Assembly (NCBI GenBank): GCA_016212845.1
Contig: JACRDR010000001.1
Span: 1 to 12,280 of the forward strand
Length of the DNA: 12,280 bases
DNA from: Elusimicrobiota bacterium
GTDB taxonomy: Bacteria; Elusimicrobiota; Elusimicrobia; UBA1565; JACRDR01
Direction: 5' to 3'
In this document: positions 1 through 5,871 of the stretch, piece by piece
How the letters are laid out: each line of letters starts with the position of its first letter
How positions within the stretch are numbered: the stretch's first letter is position 1
The notes under the pieces: model-generated
Seen by the model: the letters and a program-made list of their open reading frames with translations, nothing else
Told to the model about the DNA's origin: nothing
The model's database searches: none
Translations under genes and position numbers: made by a program

Positions 1-227
1 AGGACGAGCGACAGCCACACCAGCGCGTTGCGGCCGGCCTCCCAGCCGGTCAGGTCGCCTCGCTCGTGCAGCAAGACGGGAAAAGAGACCGGCCAGAGCA
101 CGAGCGTAGCCGCCTTGAGGGGGAAAGCGATCTCGCGGCGGTCGCGGTCGAGCCAGAACAGCCACGCGGTACAGAAGACGCCCCCGACGGCCCACATGAG
201 TACGCTCAGTGCGAGGTATAGATCCAT
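1..227 (-). CDS. Small membrane protein, N-terminal part only (runs off the window)
   Basis: An open frame of 75 codons begins at the ATG at 227-225 and continues without a stop to the left edge, so the C-terminus is missing. The protein starts MDLYLALSVLMWAVGG and shows a hydrophobic segment at about residues 4-26, a charged LDRDRRE turn, a second hydrophobic segment at about 38-54, and the start of a third near residue 67. This indicates a polytopic inner-membrane protein. The start lies 22 bases inside the 3' end of the preceding gene, which suggests translational coupling. A GGTG motif six bases upstream is a weak ribosome site. I do not recognise the family and no function can be assigned. 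Confidence 0.6.
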   Translation of the reverse strand, partial: MDLYLALSVLMWAVGGVFCTAWLFWLDRDRREIAFPLKAATLVLWPVSFPVLLHERGDLTGWEAGRNALVWLSLV

Positions 228-637
228 GTTTTCACCGCCGACACGAAGGCCTGCCGGTCCTCGCGCTCGAGCATCGTCAACGGCACGCGCCGGGTCCGCA
301 CGCCGGCCAGCCTCAGCTCGGCGCGGCGGTCTCCGGGCGTCTCGATCGCGTAGACCTTGGCCCAGGACGCGGACCAGGGGAGCAGGATTCCGTCGTGAAT
401 GGTGAGCCCGTGCGGGGAGAGCCGGGCGAACGGCCGTCCGGACTTCAGCCAGCTGAACCAGCCGGAGAAGGCCGAGACGACGAGCACGGAGATCGCGAGC
501 CAGGAGTCATCGAGCTCGACGGTAAGGCGGAAGAGGCTCAGCGACGCGGCAAGGGCGCACAGACCCGTGAAGATCCGGTAGCGCGAACGCTGGTACTCGG
601 ATAGGACGAACTCCCGGGGCTCGGCGTGCCTCGGCAT
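206..637 (-). CDS. Two-helix membrane protein with PH-like cytoplasmic domain, unknown function
   Basis: This 143-residue protein has two adjacent hydrophobic helices at about residues 21-40 and 46-64, each ended by charged residues (VELDD, LKSGR). They are followed by a soluble domain of about 75 residues. That part (ARLSPHGLTIHDGILLPW, then a second half with alternating beta-type residues and a final amphipathic helix, REDRQAFVSAVKTW) looks like the small bacterial PH-like domains that follow paired membrane helices in many uncharacterised proteins; this is pattern recognition, not a search result. The gene overlaps the next membrane-protein gene, so the two probably act together. No good Shine-Dalgarno sequence sits at the right distance: AGGA is only one base from the ATG. 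See the possible -10 element at 644-649. Confidence 0.7.
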   Translation of the reverse strand: MPRHAEPREFVLSEYQRSRYRIFTGLCALAASLSLFRLTVELDDSWLAISVLVVSAFSGWFSWLKSGRPFARLSPHGLTIHDGILLPWSASWAKVYAIETPGDRRAELRLAGVRTRRVPLTMLEREDRQAFVSAVKTWIYTSH

Positions 638-643
638 GTCCTG

Positions 644-649
644 AGCTTA
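644..649 (-). promoter_or_regulatory. Possible -10 element (TAAGCT) six bases before the ATG
   Basis: Read on the minus strand, TAAGCT (TANNNT form) ends exactly six bases before the ATG at 637. This is the same spacing as at 7368-7373, 11490-11495 and 11557-11562. I see no convincing -35. A TANNNT match at one position is not rare by chance, so this is the weakest of the four cases. The rest of the 121-base gap (638-758) is more AT-rich than the genes around it but shows no other clear element. Confidence 0.25.
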
Positions 650-758
650 GCCGGATCGTGTTTCGGATTCTGTGCAGAAAGGTTAAATGACTGTAAAAGC
701 GCTTCGAGCCGCCAGGCCCGTCCGTGCCTGCGCTTGGCGCGCAGCCATTTCGTCTCGA

Positions 759-1550
759 CTACCATGACGGACCTCCCGCGACCGCGATCGACTTCACGCG
801 CTCGGCGACCTGCGTCACCTCGGTCCGGCTGAACGGTCCGCCGACCTCGACGAAGAGCCCGTCGCCCCGCACGTAATAGACGCCGGTCCCCTGCGAGTCT
901 TTCAGCGGCGTCTGGATGCGCCACTTGATGTTGACCATCATGCCGGCGAGCGGATCGTCGCCCGTCTTGTCGGCGTTGGTCACGCTCGGAACCTCGGCGG
1001 TCATCGTGAAGCGGTAGCCCCAGCCGACCTCCACCCTGAGCGGCTCGATCGTGACGCCGGTCAGGTAGCGCCCCTTCCCTTTGAAGGCGCCGCCGGTGGT
1101 CCGCGTCACCGCGTACTTCACGTCGACCATCTTGCCGCCGTAGGCGTTCTTCGCCAGGAAGCCGTAGACGGTCGCCTTCGGGGTGTCCCAGCCGGTCAGC
1201 TGCGCCCAATGCGTGATGCCCTCGGGCACCGCGGCGGCGTACTGCGTCTTCACGTCGACGACCGGCCGGTTCTCTTCGACGATCGTCCAAATCTTCCGCC
1301 CGATGTTGATGATGTGATCGACGACGACGAGTTCGTCCGTCGGAAGCTCGACGCTCGGCGGAGGGAGGTTGACCGGGCGCTGCTCGAGTCCTTGGAATCG
1401 GATGTCGAAGGACTCGTCGGCGATCTGAAACCGCTTCGGGTCCTTTTGGGCGGCCGCGATCTCCTCGGGAGTAAACGCGGGAACCTTGGGGGGCGCTTCT
1501 TGGCAGAACGCGGCGACGGCGAGGAGCATCAAGCTCGGCGTAATGAACAT
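759..1550 (-). CDS. Exported protein of unknown function
   Basis: This 263-residue protein begins with a short hydrophobic leader (MFITPSLMLLAVAAFCQEA) that looks like a signal peptide cleaved near residues 15-17, so it is probably periplasmic or outer-surface. AAFC is a poor lipobox, so a lipoprotein is less likely. A proline-rich linker (about 58-72) precedes a region rich in alternating beta-strand residues: VVVDHIINIGRKIWTIVEEN, then GYRFTMTAEV, MMVNIKWRI and VYYVRGDGLFVEVGGPF, suggesting a beta-rich fold. I do not recognise the family. The start is well supported by GGAGG (plus-strand 1558-1562) seven bases upstream. The 217-base repeat-bearing gap before it suggests it is transcribed separately from the glyS operon. 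Confidence 0.75.
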   Translation of the reverse strand: MFITPSLMLLAVAAFCQEAPPKVPAFTPEEIAAAQKDPKRFQIADESFDIRFQGLEQRPVNLPPPSVELPTDELVVVDHIINIGRKIWTIVEENRPVVDVKTQYAAAVPEGITHWAQLTGWDTPKATVYGFLAKNAYGGKMVDVKYAVTRTTGGAFKGKGRYLTGVTIEPLRVEVGWGYRFTMTAEVPSVTNADKTGDDPLAGMMVNIKWRIQTPLKDSQGTGVYYVRGDGLFVEVGGPFSRTEVTQVAERVKSIAVAGGPSW

Positions 1551-1727
1551 CCGGGAGCCTCCAGCCTGAGTCGGGTACGTTCCGAGGGGTGTCTCAGAAC
1601 CGCGGGACCGAGGGGCCTACTCAGTCTAGCCGGAAGGCCTACGTTCTCGAGTGCCGTCCGGCACCCCCGAATCTAGGCCCTAGGTCCTATATTCTTAATG
1701 CCTGACACCGAGCCGAGGCCGCCGCGC
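1551..1727. other. Intergenic region with several short inverted and direct repeats
   Basis: This gap between glyS and the exported-protein gene shows no convincing reading frame. It contains a small hairpin at 1651-1664 (GTGCCG/CGGCAC), an 11-base inverted repeat CTAGG-C-CCTAG at 1673-1683 next to the palindrome CCTAGG (1679-1684), and two copies of GGCCTAC at 1614-1620 and 1636-1642, 22 bases apart. The rare tetramer CTAG occurs three times within 60 bases (1626, 1673, 1680). A CTTAATGCCTG at 1694-1704 is nearly repeated as CTTAAGCCTG at 1733-1742 inside the large palindrome. The AT-rich stretch at 1686-1699 could hold a promoter for the exported-protein gene, but I cannot define one. Confidence 0.5.
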
Positions 1728-1768
1728 AACAACTTAAGCCTGGGGTCTGACCCCAGGCTTAAGTTGTT
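1728..1768. repeat. Perfect 41-base palindrome (20-base arms, 1-base centre) at the end of glyS; possible terminator or REP-like element
   Basis: The arm at 1728-1747 (AACAACTTAAGCCTGGGGTC) is exactly complementary to 1749-1768 around a single T at 1748. The right arm ends on the last base of the glyS TAA (1768-1770), so the structure forms directly at the end of the operon. The GC-rich core followed by CTTAAGTTGTT could work as an intrinsic terminator or a 3' stabiliser, although a clean run of U is absent. The core GGGGTCTGACCCC is of a kind I associate with REP-type repeats spread by single-strand (Y1/RAYT) transposases; that link is from memory. Confidence 0.8.
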
Positions 1769-3936
1769 TAGGCGGGGACGGGCTTTGGGGCGCCGGCTTG
1801 GATGTGCGAGATGTCGGCCACCGCCTTGCACGCGTGCACCAGGCGCGACAGCAGCGCGAGCCGGTTCTGCCGGACTTGCGGGTTTTCGTCCATCACCATC
1901 ACGTCCTCGAAGAACTTGTCCACCGCCGGCTTGAGCTCCACCAGCTCCCGCAGCGCGGCCTCGAACTTGAGGGCTTTCGCCTTGTCGCCGGCGTCCGACT
2001 CGGCGACCCGCAGGACTTCCCAAAGCGCCCGCTCGGCGTCGGCCGCGAACAGCTCGGAGGCGGGCTGCGCCGTACCGCCGTCGAACTTCGCCTGCTTGAG
2101 GATGTTGGCGGCGCGCTTGAACGCGGAGGCGACCGCCTCGAAGTCGGGGTCGCTCCTAAGCGCGTGCACCGCGGCCACGCGCAGCGCCGTGCGCGGGAGG
2201 TCGCGCAGGCCGCCGGCCTGGACCGAGCGGATCTCGTCGGCGGCGTAGCCGGACTCGCCGAACAAGGTCTCCACGCGCTGCCAAAGGAAGGCGGAGAGCT
2301 CCGAGGCGGTCTTCTTGAGGTAGGCCTCGTCCCAAAGACGGGAGACCTCGCCGCGATCGGCGGGGTTCGCCCCGCGCTGGGCGGCGAAACGCGCGGTAGC
2401 CTCGGCGGCGGCCCACTCGAGATCGAGCGGGATCTGCTTCTCCAAGACGATGCGCACCACGCCGGTGCCCTGGCGGCGAAGGGCGAAGGGGTCCTCGCTG
2501 CCGGACGGCTTCTCGTTCGCCAAAAATAGCGCGGCGAGCGTGTCGAGCTTGCCCGCCAGCGACGCGAAGCACGCGTCGAGGCGGCCGGGCACCGGCGCCT
2601 TCGCGCCGGCGGGCGCGTAGAACTCGGAGACGCCGACGGAGACCCGCGCGTCCTCGCCGTCTTTTTCGGCGTAGTGGCCGCCCGCCGAGCCCTGGAGCTC
2701 GGGAAACTCTCTTACGACGTCGGTGGCGAGGTCCGCGTAGGCGAGCTTCGCGATCCGCTCCGCGCGCTCCTGGTCCTCGATGCCGAGATGCTGGAGATCC
2801 ATGATCGGAGAGACGTGCTCGACGAGCGCCTTCGTCAGCGCGACCACCCGCTCCATCTTGTCGTGCATAGATCCCAACCCTTTGCCGAAGCTGACCTTGC
2901 CGAGCCGCTCGAGCTTGGCTTCGAGCTTGGTCTCGAGATCGCGGCCGTGGAAGAAGTGCGCGTCGGAGAACCGCGCGGTGAGCACGCGCTGGTAGCCTTC
3001 CTGGATGAGCGCCTGTCCTTCGCTGACGCCGTCGCGCACGCCGACGAAGCCGGCGTAGAGCGAGCCGTCGCGGTTGACCACGGGGAAGAACTTGAGCTGC
3101 TTCTTCTGCACGATGCTCAACAGCTCCTTGGGGAGCGTCAGGTACTCGTCCTTGAAGCGTCCGAGGACGGGCACCGGGTGCTCCGTCAGAAAAACGGTCT
3201 CCTCGAGCAGCGCCTCGTCCTTGTCGATCGAAGCCCCGGTTTTCTTCACGCACTGGTCGAGCGCCTTGGATAACGCCTCTTTGCGCTCGACGGGATCGAC
3301 GAGGACGCACTTGTCTCGCAGGATGGAGACGTACTTGTCGGGGTCGGAGATCGGGACGGCCTTGGCGGGGAGTCCGAGGCCGAACGACTTCGAGCCCGCC
3401 TTCACGCCGGCGACCTGGAAGTTCACGACGCGCTTGCCGAAGAGCGCGACGAGGTTGCGCAGCGGCCGGCCGAAGCGGAACTTCGTGGGCTCCCACTCGA
3501 GGCCTTTCGGAAACTGGAGCTGGCCGAGGAGCTCGGGGAGGACGCGCGCGAGCACGGCGGTCGTCGCCTCTCCGGGAATGGCTCGCCGCGCTTCCAGCAC
3601 GCGGCCTTTCGGGCTGTCGACGAGCTTGAGCGACTCGGGCGCAACGCCTTGCGCGCGGGCGAAGCCCTGCGCCGCGGGAGTGAGGTTGCCCTGCGCGTCC
3701 TTCCACGCTTTTTCGCCCGGGCCGAGCGCGACCTTCTCGAACGCCTCGGACTTCTCGGCGAGGCCTTTCACCAGGATCGCCAGGCGGCGCGGCGTGCCGT
3801 ACGTTTTCGCCGAGGCGAACGCGAGGCGCTCGGCCTTGAGGCGGTCTTCGAGGAGCTTTTGCAGCTGCGCCAGCGCGGACGGGATGAACCGCGCGGGCAT
3901 GTGCTCCGTGCCGATCTCGAGGAGGAAGGACTTCAT
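1768..3936 (-). CDS. glyS: Glycyl-tRNA synthetase beta subunit
   Basis: This 722-residue protein is the beta subunit of the heterotetrameric glycyl-tRNA synthetase, which works with GlyQ to charge tRNA-Gly in the cytoplasm; beta carries most of the tRNA-recognition surface. Family signatures in order are the N-terminal LLEIGTEHMPARF (5-17, usually LLEIGTEELPA), RFSDAHFFHGRDL (322-334), the LGSMHDKMERV region (354-364, HD-like domain), ADLATDVVREFPELQG (401-416), KPSGSEDPFALRR (476-488), and a C-terminal DALR-type anticodon-binding region with VMVMDENPQVRQNRLALL. Length is slightly above the usual ~690. The start overlaps the glyQ stop as ATGA, and AGGAGG lies four bases upstream, so the start is secure. 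The gene ends the operon at a large palindrome. Confidence 0.97.
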   Translation of the reverse strand: MKSFLLEIGTEHMPARFIPSALAQLQKLLEDRLKAERLAFASAKTYGTPRRLAILVKGLAEKSEAFEKVALGPGEKAWKDAQGNLTPAAQGFARAQGVAPESLKLVDSPKGRVLEARRAIPGEATTAVLARVLPELLGQLQFPKGLEWEPTKFRFGRPLRNLVALFGKRVVNFQVAGVKAGSKSFGLGLPAKAVPISDPDKYVSILRDKCVLVDPVERKEALSKALDQCVKKTGASIDKDEALLEETVFLTEHPVPVLGRFKDEYLTLPKELLSIVQKKQLKFFPVVNRDGSLYAGFVGVRDGVSEGQALIQEGYQRVLTARFSDAHFFHGRDLETKLEAKLERLGKVSFGKGLGSMHDKMERVVALTKALVEHVSPIMDLQHLGIEDQERAERIAKLAYADLATDVVREFPELQGSAGGHYAEKDGEDARVSVGVSEFYAPAGAKAPVPGRLDACFASLAGKLDTLAALFLANEKPSGSEDPFALRRQGTGVVRIVLEKQIPLDLEWAAAEATARFAAQRGANPADRGEVSRLWDEAYLKKTASELSAFLWQRVETLFGESGYAADEIRSVQAGGLRDLPRTALRVAAVHALRSDPDFEAVASAFKRAANILKQAKFDGGTAQPASELFAADAERALWEVLRVAESDAGDKAKALKFEAALRELVELKPAVDKFFEDVMVMDENPQVRQNRLALLSRLVHACKAVADISHIQAGAPKPVPA

Positions 3937-4877
3937 TTCGCCTCCTGGCGCCGCCGTCCTTCCTCGGGCGCCGTGCCGTGGGGTGAGCCGGCGTCAGCCG
4001 GCTTATGGGGCCCCACGGCCACGGGCTCGGCCTTGGGCTGGAGACTCTCCAAGTAGGCGTTGATCACGCGCTTGGCCATGCCGCGCACGCGGCCGATGTA
4101 CTGCGTCCGCTCGGCCACCGAGATCGCGCCTCTAGCCTCGAGCACGTTGAACTGGTGCGAGCACTTGAGCACCATGTCGTAGGCGGGCAGGACGCGTCCT
4201 CGCTCGACGAGCTTCTTGCCCTCGGCCTCGAACTCGTCGAAGTGGCGGCGGAGCATCGCGACGTCGGCGTCCTCGAAGCTGTAGTGCGAAAACTGGCGTT
4301 CCTGCTCCTTGAAGAGGTCGCCGTAGGTGAAGCGCTCGTTGTAGGCGACGTCGTAGACGTTGTCCTTCTTCTGCACGAACATCGCGAGGCGCTCGAGACC
4401 GTAGGTGAGCTCCACCGAGATCGGGTCGAGCGGCAGGCTGCCCATCTGCTGGAAGTAGGTGAACTGCGTCACCTCCATCCCGTCCATCCAGACCTCCCAG
4501 CCCACGCCCGCGGCGCCGAGAGTGGGCGACTCCCAGTCGTCCTCGATCCAGCGGAGGTCGTGCTTCTTCGGGTCGAGGCCGATCGCCTTGAGCGAGCCGA
4601 CGTAGACCTCCTGGATGTCGGAGGGAACGGGCTTGAGGATGACCTGGTATTGGAAATACTTGCCGAGGCGGTTCGGGTTCTCGCCGTAGCGGCCGTCCGT
4701 CGGACGGCGGCACGGCTCGGCGAAGGCGACGGCGGTCGGCGCCTTGCCGAGCACGCCGAAGAAGGTCGCCGGGTTGAACGTCGCGGCGCCTTTCTCGAGA
4801 TCGTAGGGCTGCATCAACGCGCAGCCCTGGCGGGCCCAATAGCGATTGAGAGACATGATCATGTCCTGCAGGGTCAT
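3933..4877 (-). CDS. glyQ: Glycyl-tRNA synthetase alpha subunit with an added C-terminal tail
   Basis: This 314-residue protein is the catalytic class II alpha subunit that activates glycine with ATP and pairs with GlyS. It is nearly textbook: MTLQDMIMSLNRYWARQGC at the start, PYDLEKGAATFNPATF (24-39), RRPTDGRYGENPNR (57-70), IEDDWESPTLGAAGVGWEVW (111-130), DGMEVTQFTYFQQ (132-144) and LTYGLERLAM (157-166). The start has GGAGG seven bases upstream and overlaps the recO stop as ATGA. Conserved sequence ends near residue 282. The last ~30 residues are a low-complexity tail rich in Pro, Ala, Gly and charge, half of it encoded by a nested palindrome at 3975-4019, which is unusual for this family. 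The stop overlaps glyS. Confidence 0.97.
   Translation of the reverse strand: MTLQDMIMSLNRYWARQGCALMQPYDLEKGAATFNPATFFGVLGKAPTAVAFAEPCRRPTDGRYGENPNRLGKYFQYQVILKPVPSDIQEVYVGSLKAIGLDPKKHDLRWIEDDWESPTLGAAGVGWEVWMDGMEVTQFTYFQQMGSLPLDPISVELTYGLERLAMFVQKKDNVYDVAYNERFTYGDLFKEQERQFSHYSFEDADVAMLRRHFDEFEAEGKKLVERGRVLPAYDMVLKCSHQFNVLEARGAISVAERTQYIGRVRGMAKRVINAYLESLQPKAEPVAVGPHKPADAGSPHGTAPEEGRRRQEAK
3975..4019. repeat. Nested palindrome inside the 3' end of glyQ
   Basis: Outer arms GCCGTGGGG (3975-3983) and CCCCACGGC (4011-4019) are exactly complementary. Between them lies a second perfect pair, AGCCGG (3986-3991) and CCGGCT (3998-4003), with a 6-base loop. The unpaired stretches are 2 bases on one side and 7 on the other; the longer one forms part of a separate TGGGGCCCCA palindrome (4006-4015). 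The element encodes residues 287-301 of GlyQ, just past the conserved domain, so it looks like a small palindromic insertion that kept the frame. Confidence 0.65.
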
Positions 4878-5551
4878 GCGGCGGCCTCCGAGGAAAAGCT
4901 CGTGCGTCTGAGGGACTCGTTGAAGATGGAAGTGGACAGCGGCCGCTCGATGACCTGCTCGTAGGCTCGCTCGACGCGTCCCTCGATGCGCAGGCGCGAG
5001 GACTCGGCGTCCGGACGGCGCTCGAGCGTCTCGAGCGGCTCTTCGTGCAGCGCGCGCCAGAGCGCCGGGTCGGTCTCCTCGGGCTTTAAGCGCGCGAGGC
5101 CGAAGCCCGCGAGCTCGAGCAGGCGCAAGGCGAACGCGGTGGCGATCCACGGCGAGCCCGTGCGCTCGAGCGAGGCGAGCGACGCGACGATCAGCGCGTG
5201 CTCGAGGCGGTTCGGCGCGCGGTCGGGCGCGAGGCGGAGCAGGAGTTCGCAGAGCCGCAGGCCGTGCACGGTCCGGTCGAAATCGACGCGGAGCCCGGGG
5301 AAGGAAGAGACGATCCGGCCGCCGGTCGCGGTCGCCCATTCGCTGCCGGGGCGGATGTAGAGGCGGTACTCGCCGTGCACCATCGGCTCGGCCAGCGCCT
5401 TGAGCTTGCCCTTCGGGCGCCGCACGCCGATGAAGCGGGCGGGGAGCTTGCCGAAGGCCTCCGTGTAGAGCGTCGCGATGAGGTCGTACTCGCCGTACGG
5501 ACGGCGAGTCAGGACGACTCCCTCGGTGACGTGGCTGTTGTTTAGGCTCAT
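4874..5551 (-). CDS. recO: DNA repair protein RecO
   Basis: RecO helps RecR load RecA onto SSB-coated single-stranded DNA in the RecFOR pathway of recombinational gap repair. The 225-residue product (usual length about 240) begins with the typical OB-fold pattern: EGVVLTRRPYGEYDLIATLYTEAFGK, then ARFIGVRRPKGKLKALAEPM, corresponding to the family's VL..R.YGE.D.I...T...GK and G.RRPKSKL signatures. A helical C-terminal half follows. Only one cysteine is present (in RLCELL), so the zinc site found in some RecO proteins is absent. The start overlaps the previous stop as ATGA, with no clear ribosome site, so translation is probably coupled. The order recO-glyQ-glyS is the one known from Bacillus, where era comes first; era is not present here. 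Confidence 0.92.
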   Translation of the reverse strand: MSLNNSHVTEGVVLTRRPYGEYDLIATLYTEAFGKLPARFIGVRRPKGKLKALAEPMVHGEYRLYIRPGSEWATATGGRIVSSFPGLRVDFDRTVHGLRLCELLLRLAPDRAPNRLEHALIVASLASLERTGSPWIATAFALRLLELAGFGLARLKPEETDPALWRALHEEPLETLERRPDAESSRLRIEGRVERAYEQVIERPLSTSIFNESLRRTSFSSEAAA

Positions 5552-5871
5552 GCCGAAAGCTGGCGCAGCATCTCCCCGTACGCGTCGGACCCGAGCTTCT
5601 CGAAGAGCGCCCGGCGGCCGGGGGGGAGCCCTTCCGTCAGCGGCGCGATCGAGCCGTGCTCGAAGCCCGAGAAAATCAGGTACTTGTCCGCAAAGTCGAG
5701 CTTCGAAAAGAAAGCCATCGCGGCGTCGGGCGAGAGCAGCTTGAACACCGCGAGCTTCCGGAGCGGCGAGAGCTTCCGCCACTCGGCGGCGGGCACGCCG
5801 CCGCTCAGCCTCGACTTCAACAGCGGATAATCGCTTTGGTCGAGGAGGGCGATCAGTTCAGATCCACCCAT
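5548..5871 (-). CDS. Small helical protein resembling the MgtE N-terminal domain alone
   Basis: The 107-residue product starts MGGSELIALLDQ at 5871, overlapping the end of the aldehyde dehydrogenase gene by 19 bases and ending in an ATGA overlap with recO. It appears all-helical with a recurring unit: WRKLSPLRKLAVFKLLSPDA, AMAFFSKLDFADKYLIFSGF, SIAPLTEGLPPGRRALFEKL. Leucine and phenylalanine fall at regular places and Pro-Asp or Pro-Pro sits in the turns. This resembles the superhelical repeats of the MgtE N-terminal domain (magnesium transporter cytosolic domain), which is also related to FliG. There is no CBS domain and no membrane segment, so it is not a transporter by itself. The resemblance is by pattern only; function is unknown. 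No strong ribosome site is visible. Confidence 0.75.
   Translation of the reverse strand: MGGSELIALLDQSDYPLLKSRLSGGVPAAEWRKLSPLRKLAVFKLLSPDAAMAFFSKLDFADKYLIFSGFEHGSIAPLTEGLPPGRRALFEKLGSDAYGEMLRQLSA

Noticed and set aside
1495..1550. Lipoprotein signal (cysteine at residue 16) in the exported protein
   Set aside because: AAFC does not fit the lipobox, which needs a small residue just before the Cys and Leu or similar three before it. An ordinary signal peptide is more likely.
2156..3706. 516-residue open frame on the minus strand inside glyS
   Set aside because: It is an out-of-phase shadow of glyS, extremely rich in Arg, Ala and Gly, as expected from GC-rich sequence read in the wrong frame. 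The glyS frame carries all family motifs.
4693..4709. 7-base inverted repeat GCCGTCC/GGACGGC in glyQ
   Set aside because: It encodes the invariant RRPTDGR motif, so the symmetry is explained by the protein sequence.
4005..4964. 319-residue plus-strand frame opposite glyQ
   Set aside because: It is antisense to highly conserved glyQ sequence, with Leu/Val/Glu-rich shadow composition and no recognisable domain.
4878..5339. Longer GlyQ starting upstream at 5339
   Set aside because: The extra N-terminal part is an Arg-rich shadow of recO. The ATG at 4877 has GGAGG at seven bases and begins exactly where family members begin.
5488..5509. 9-base inverted repeat with a 4-base loop in the 5' part of recO
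   Set aside because: It falls within conserved coding sequence (the RRPYGEYD region), and a 9-base match of this kind is plausible by chance in a 12-kb GC-rich sequence.
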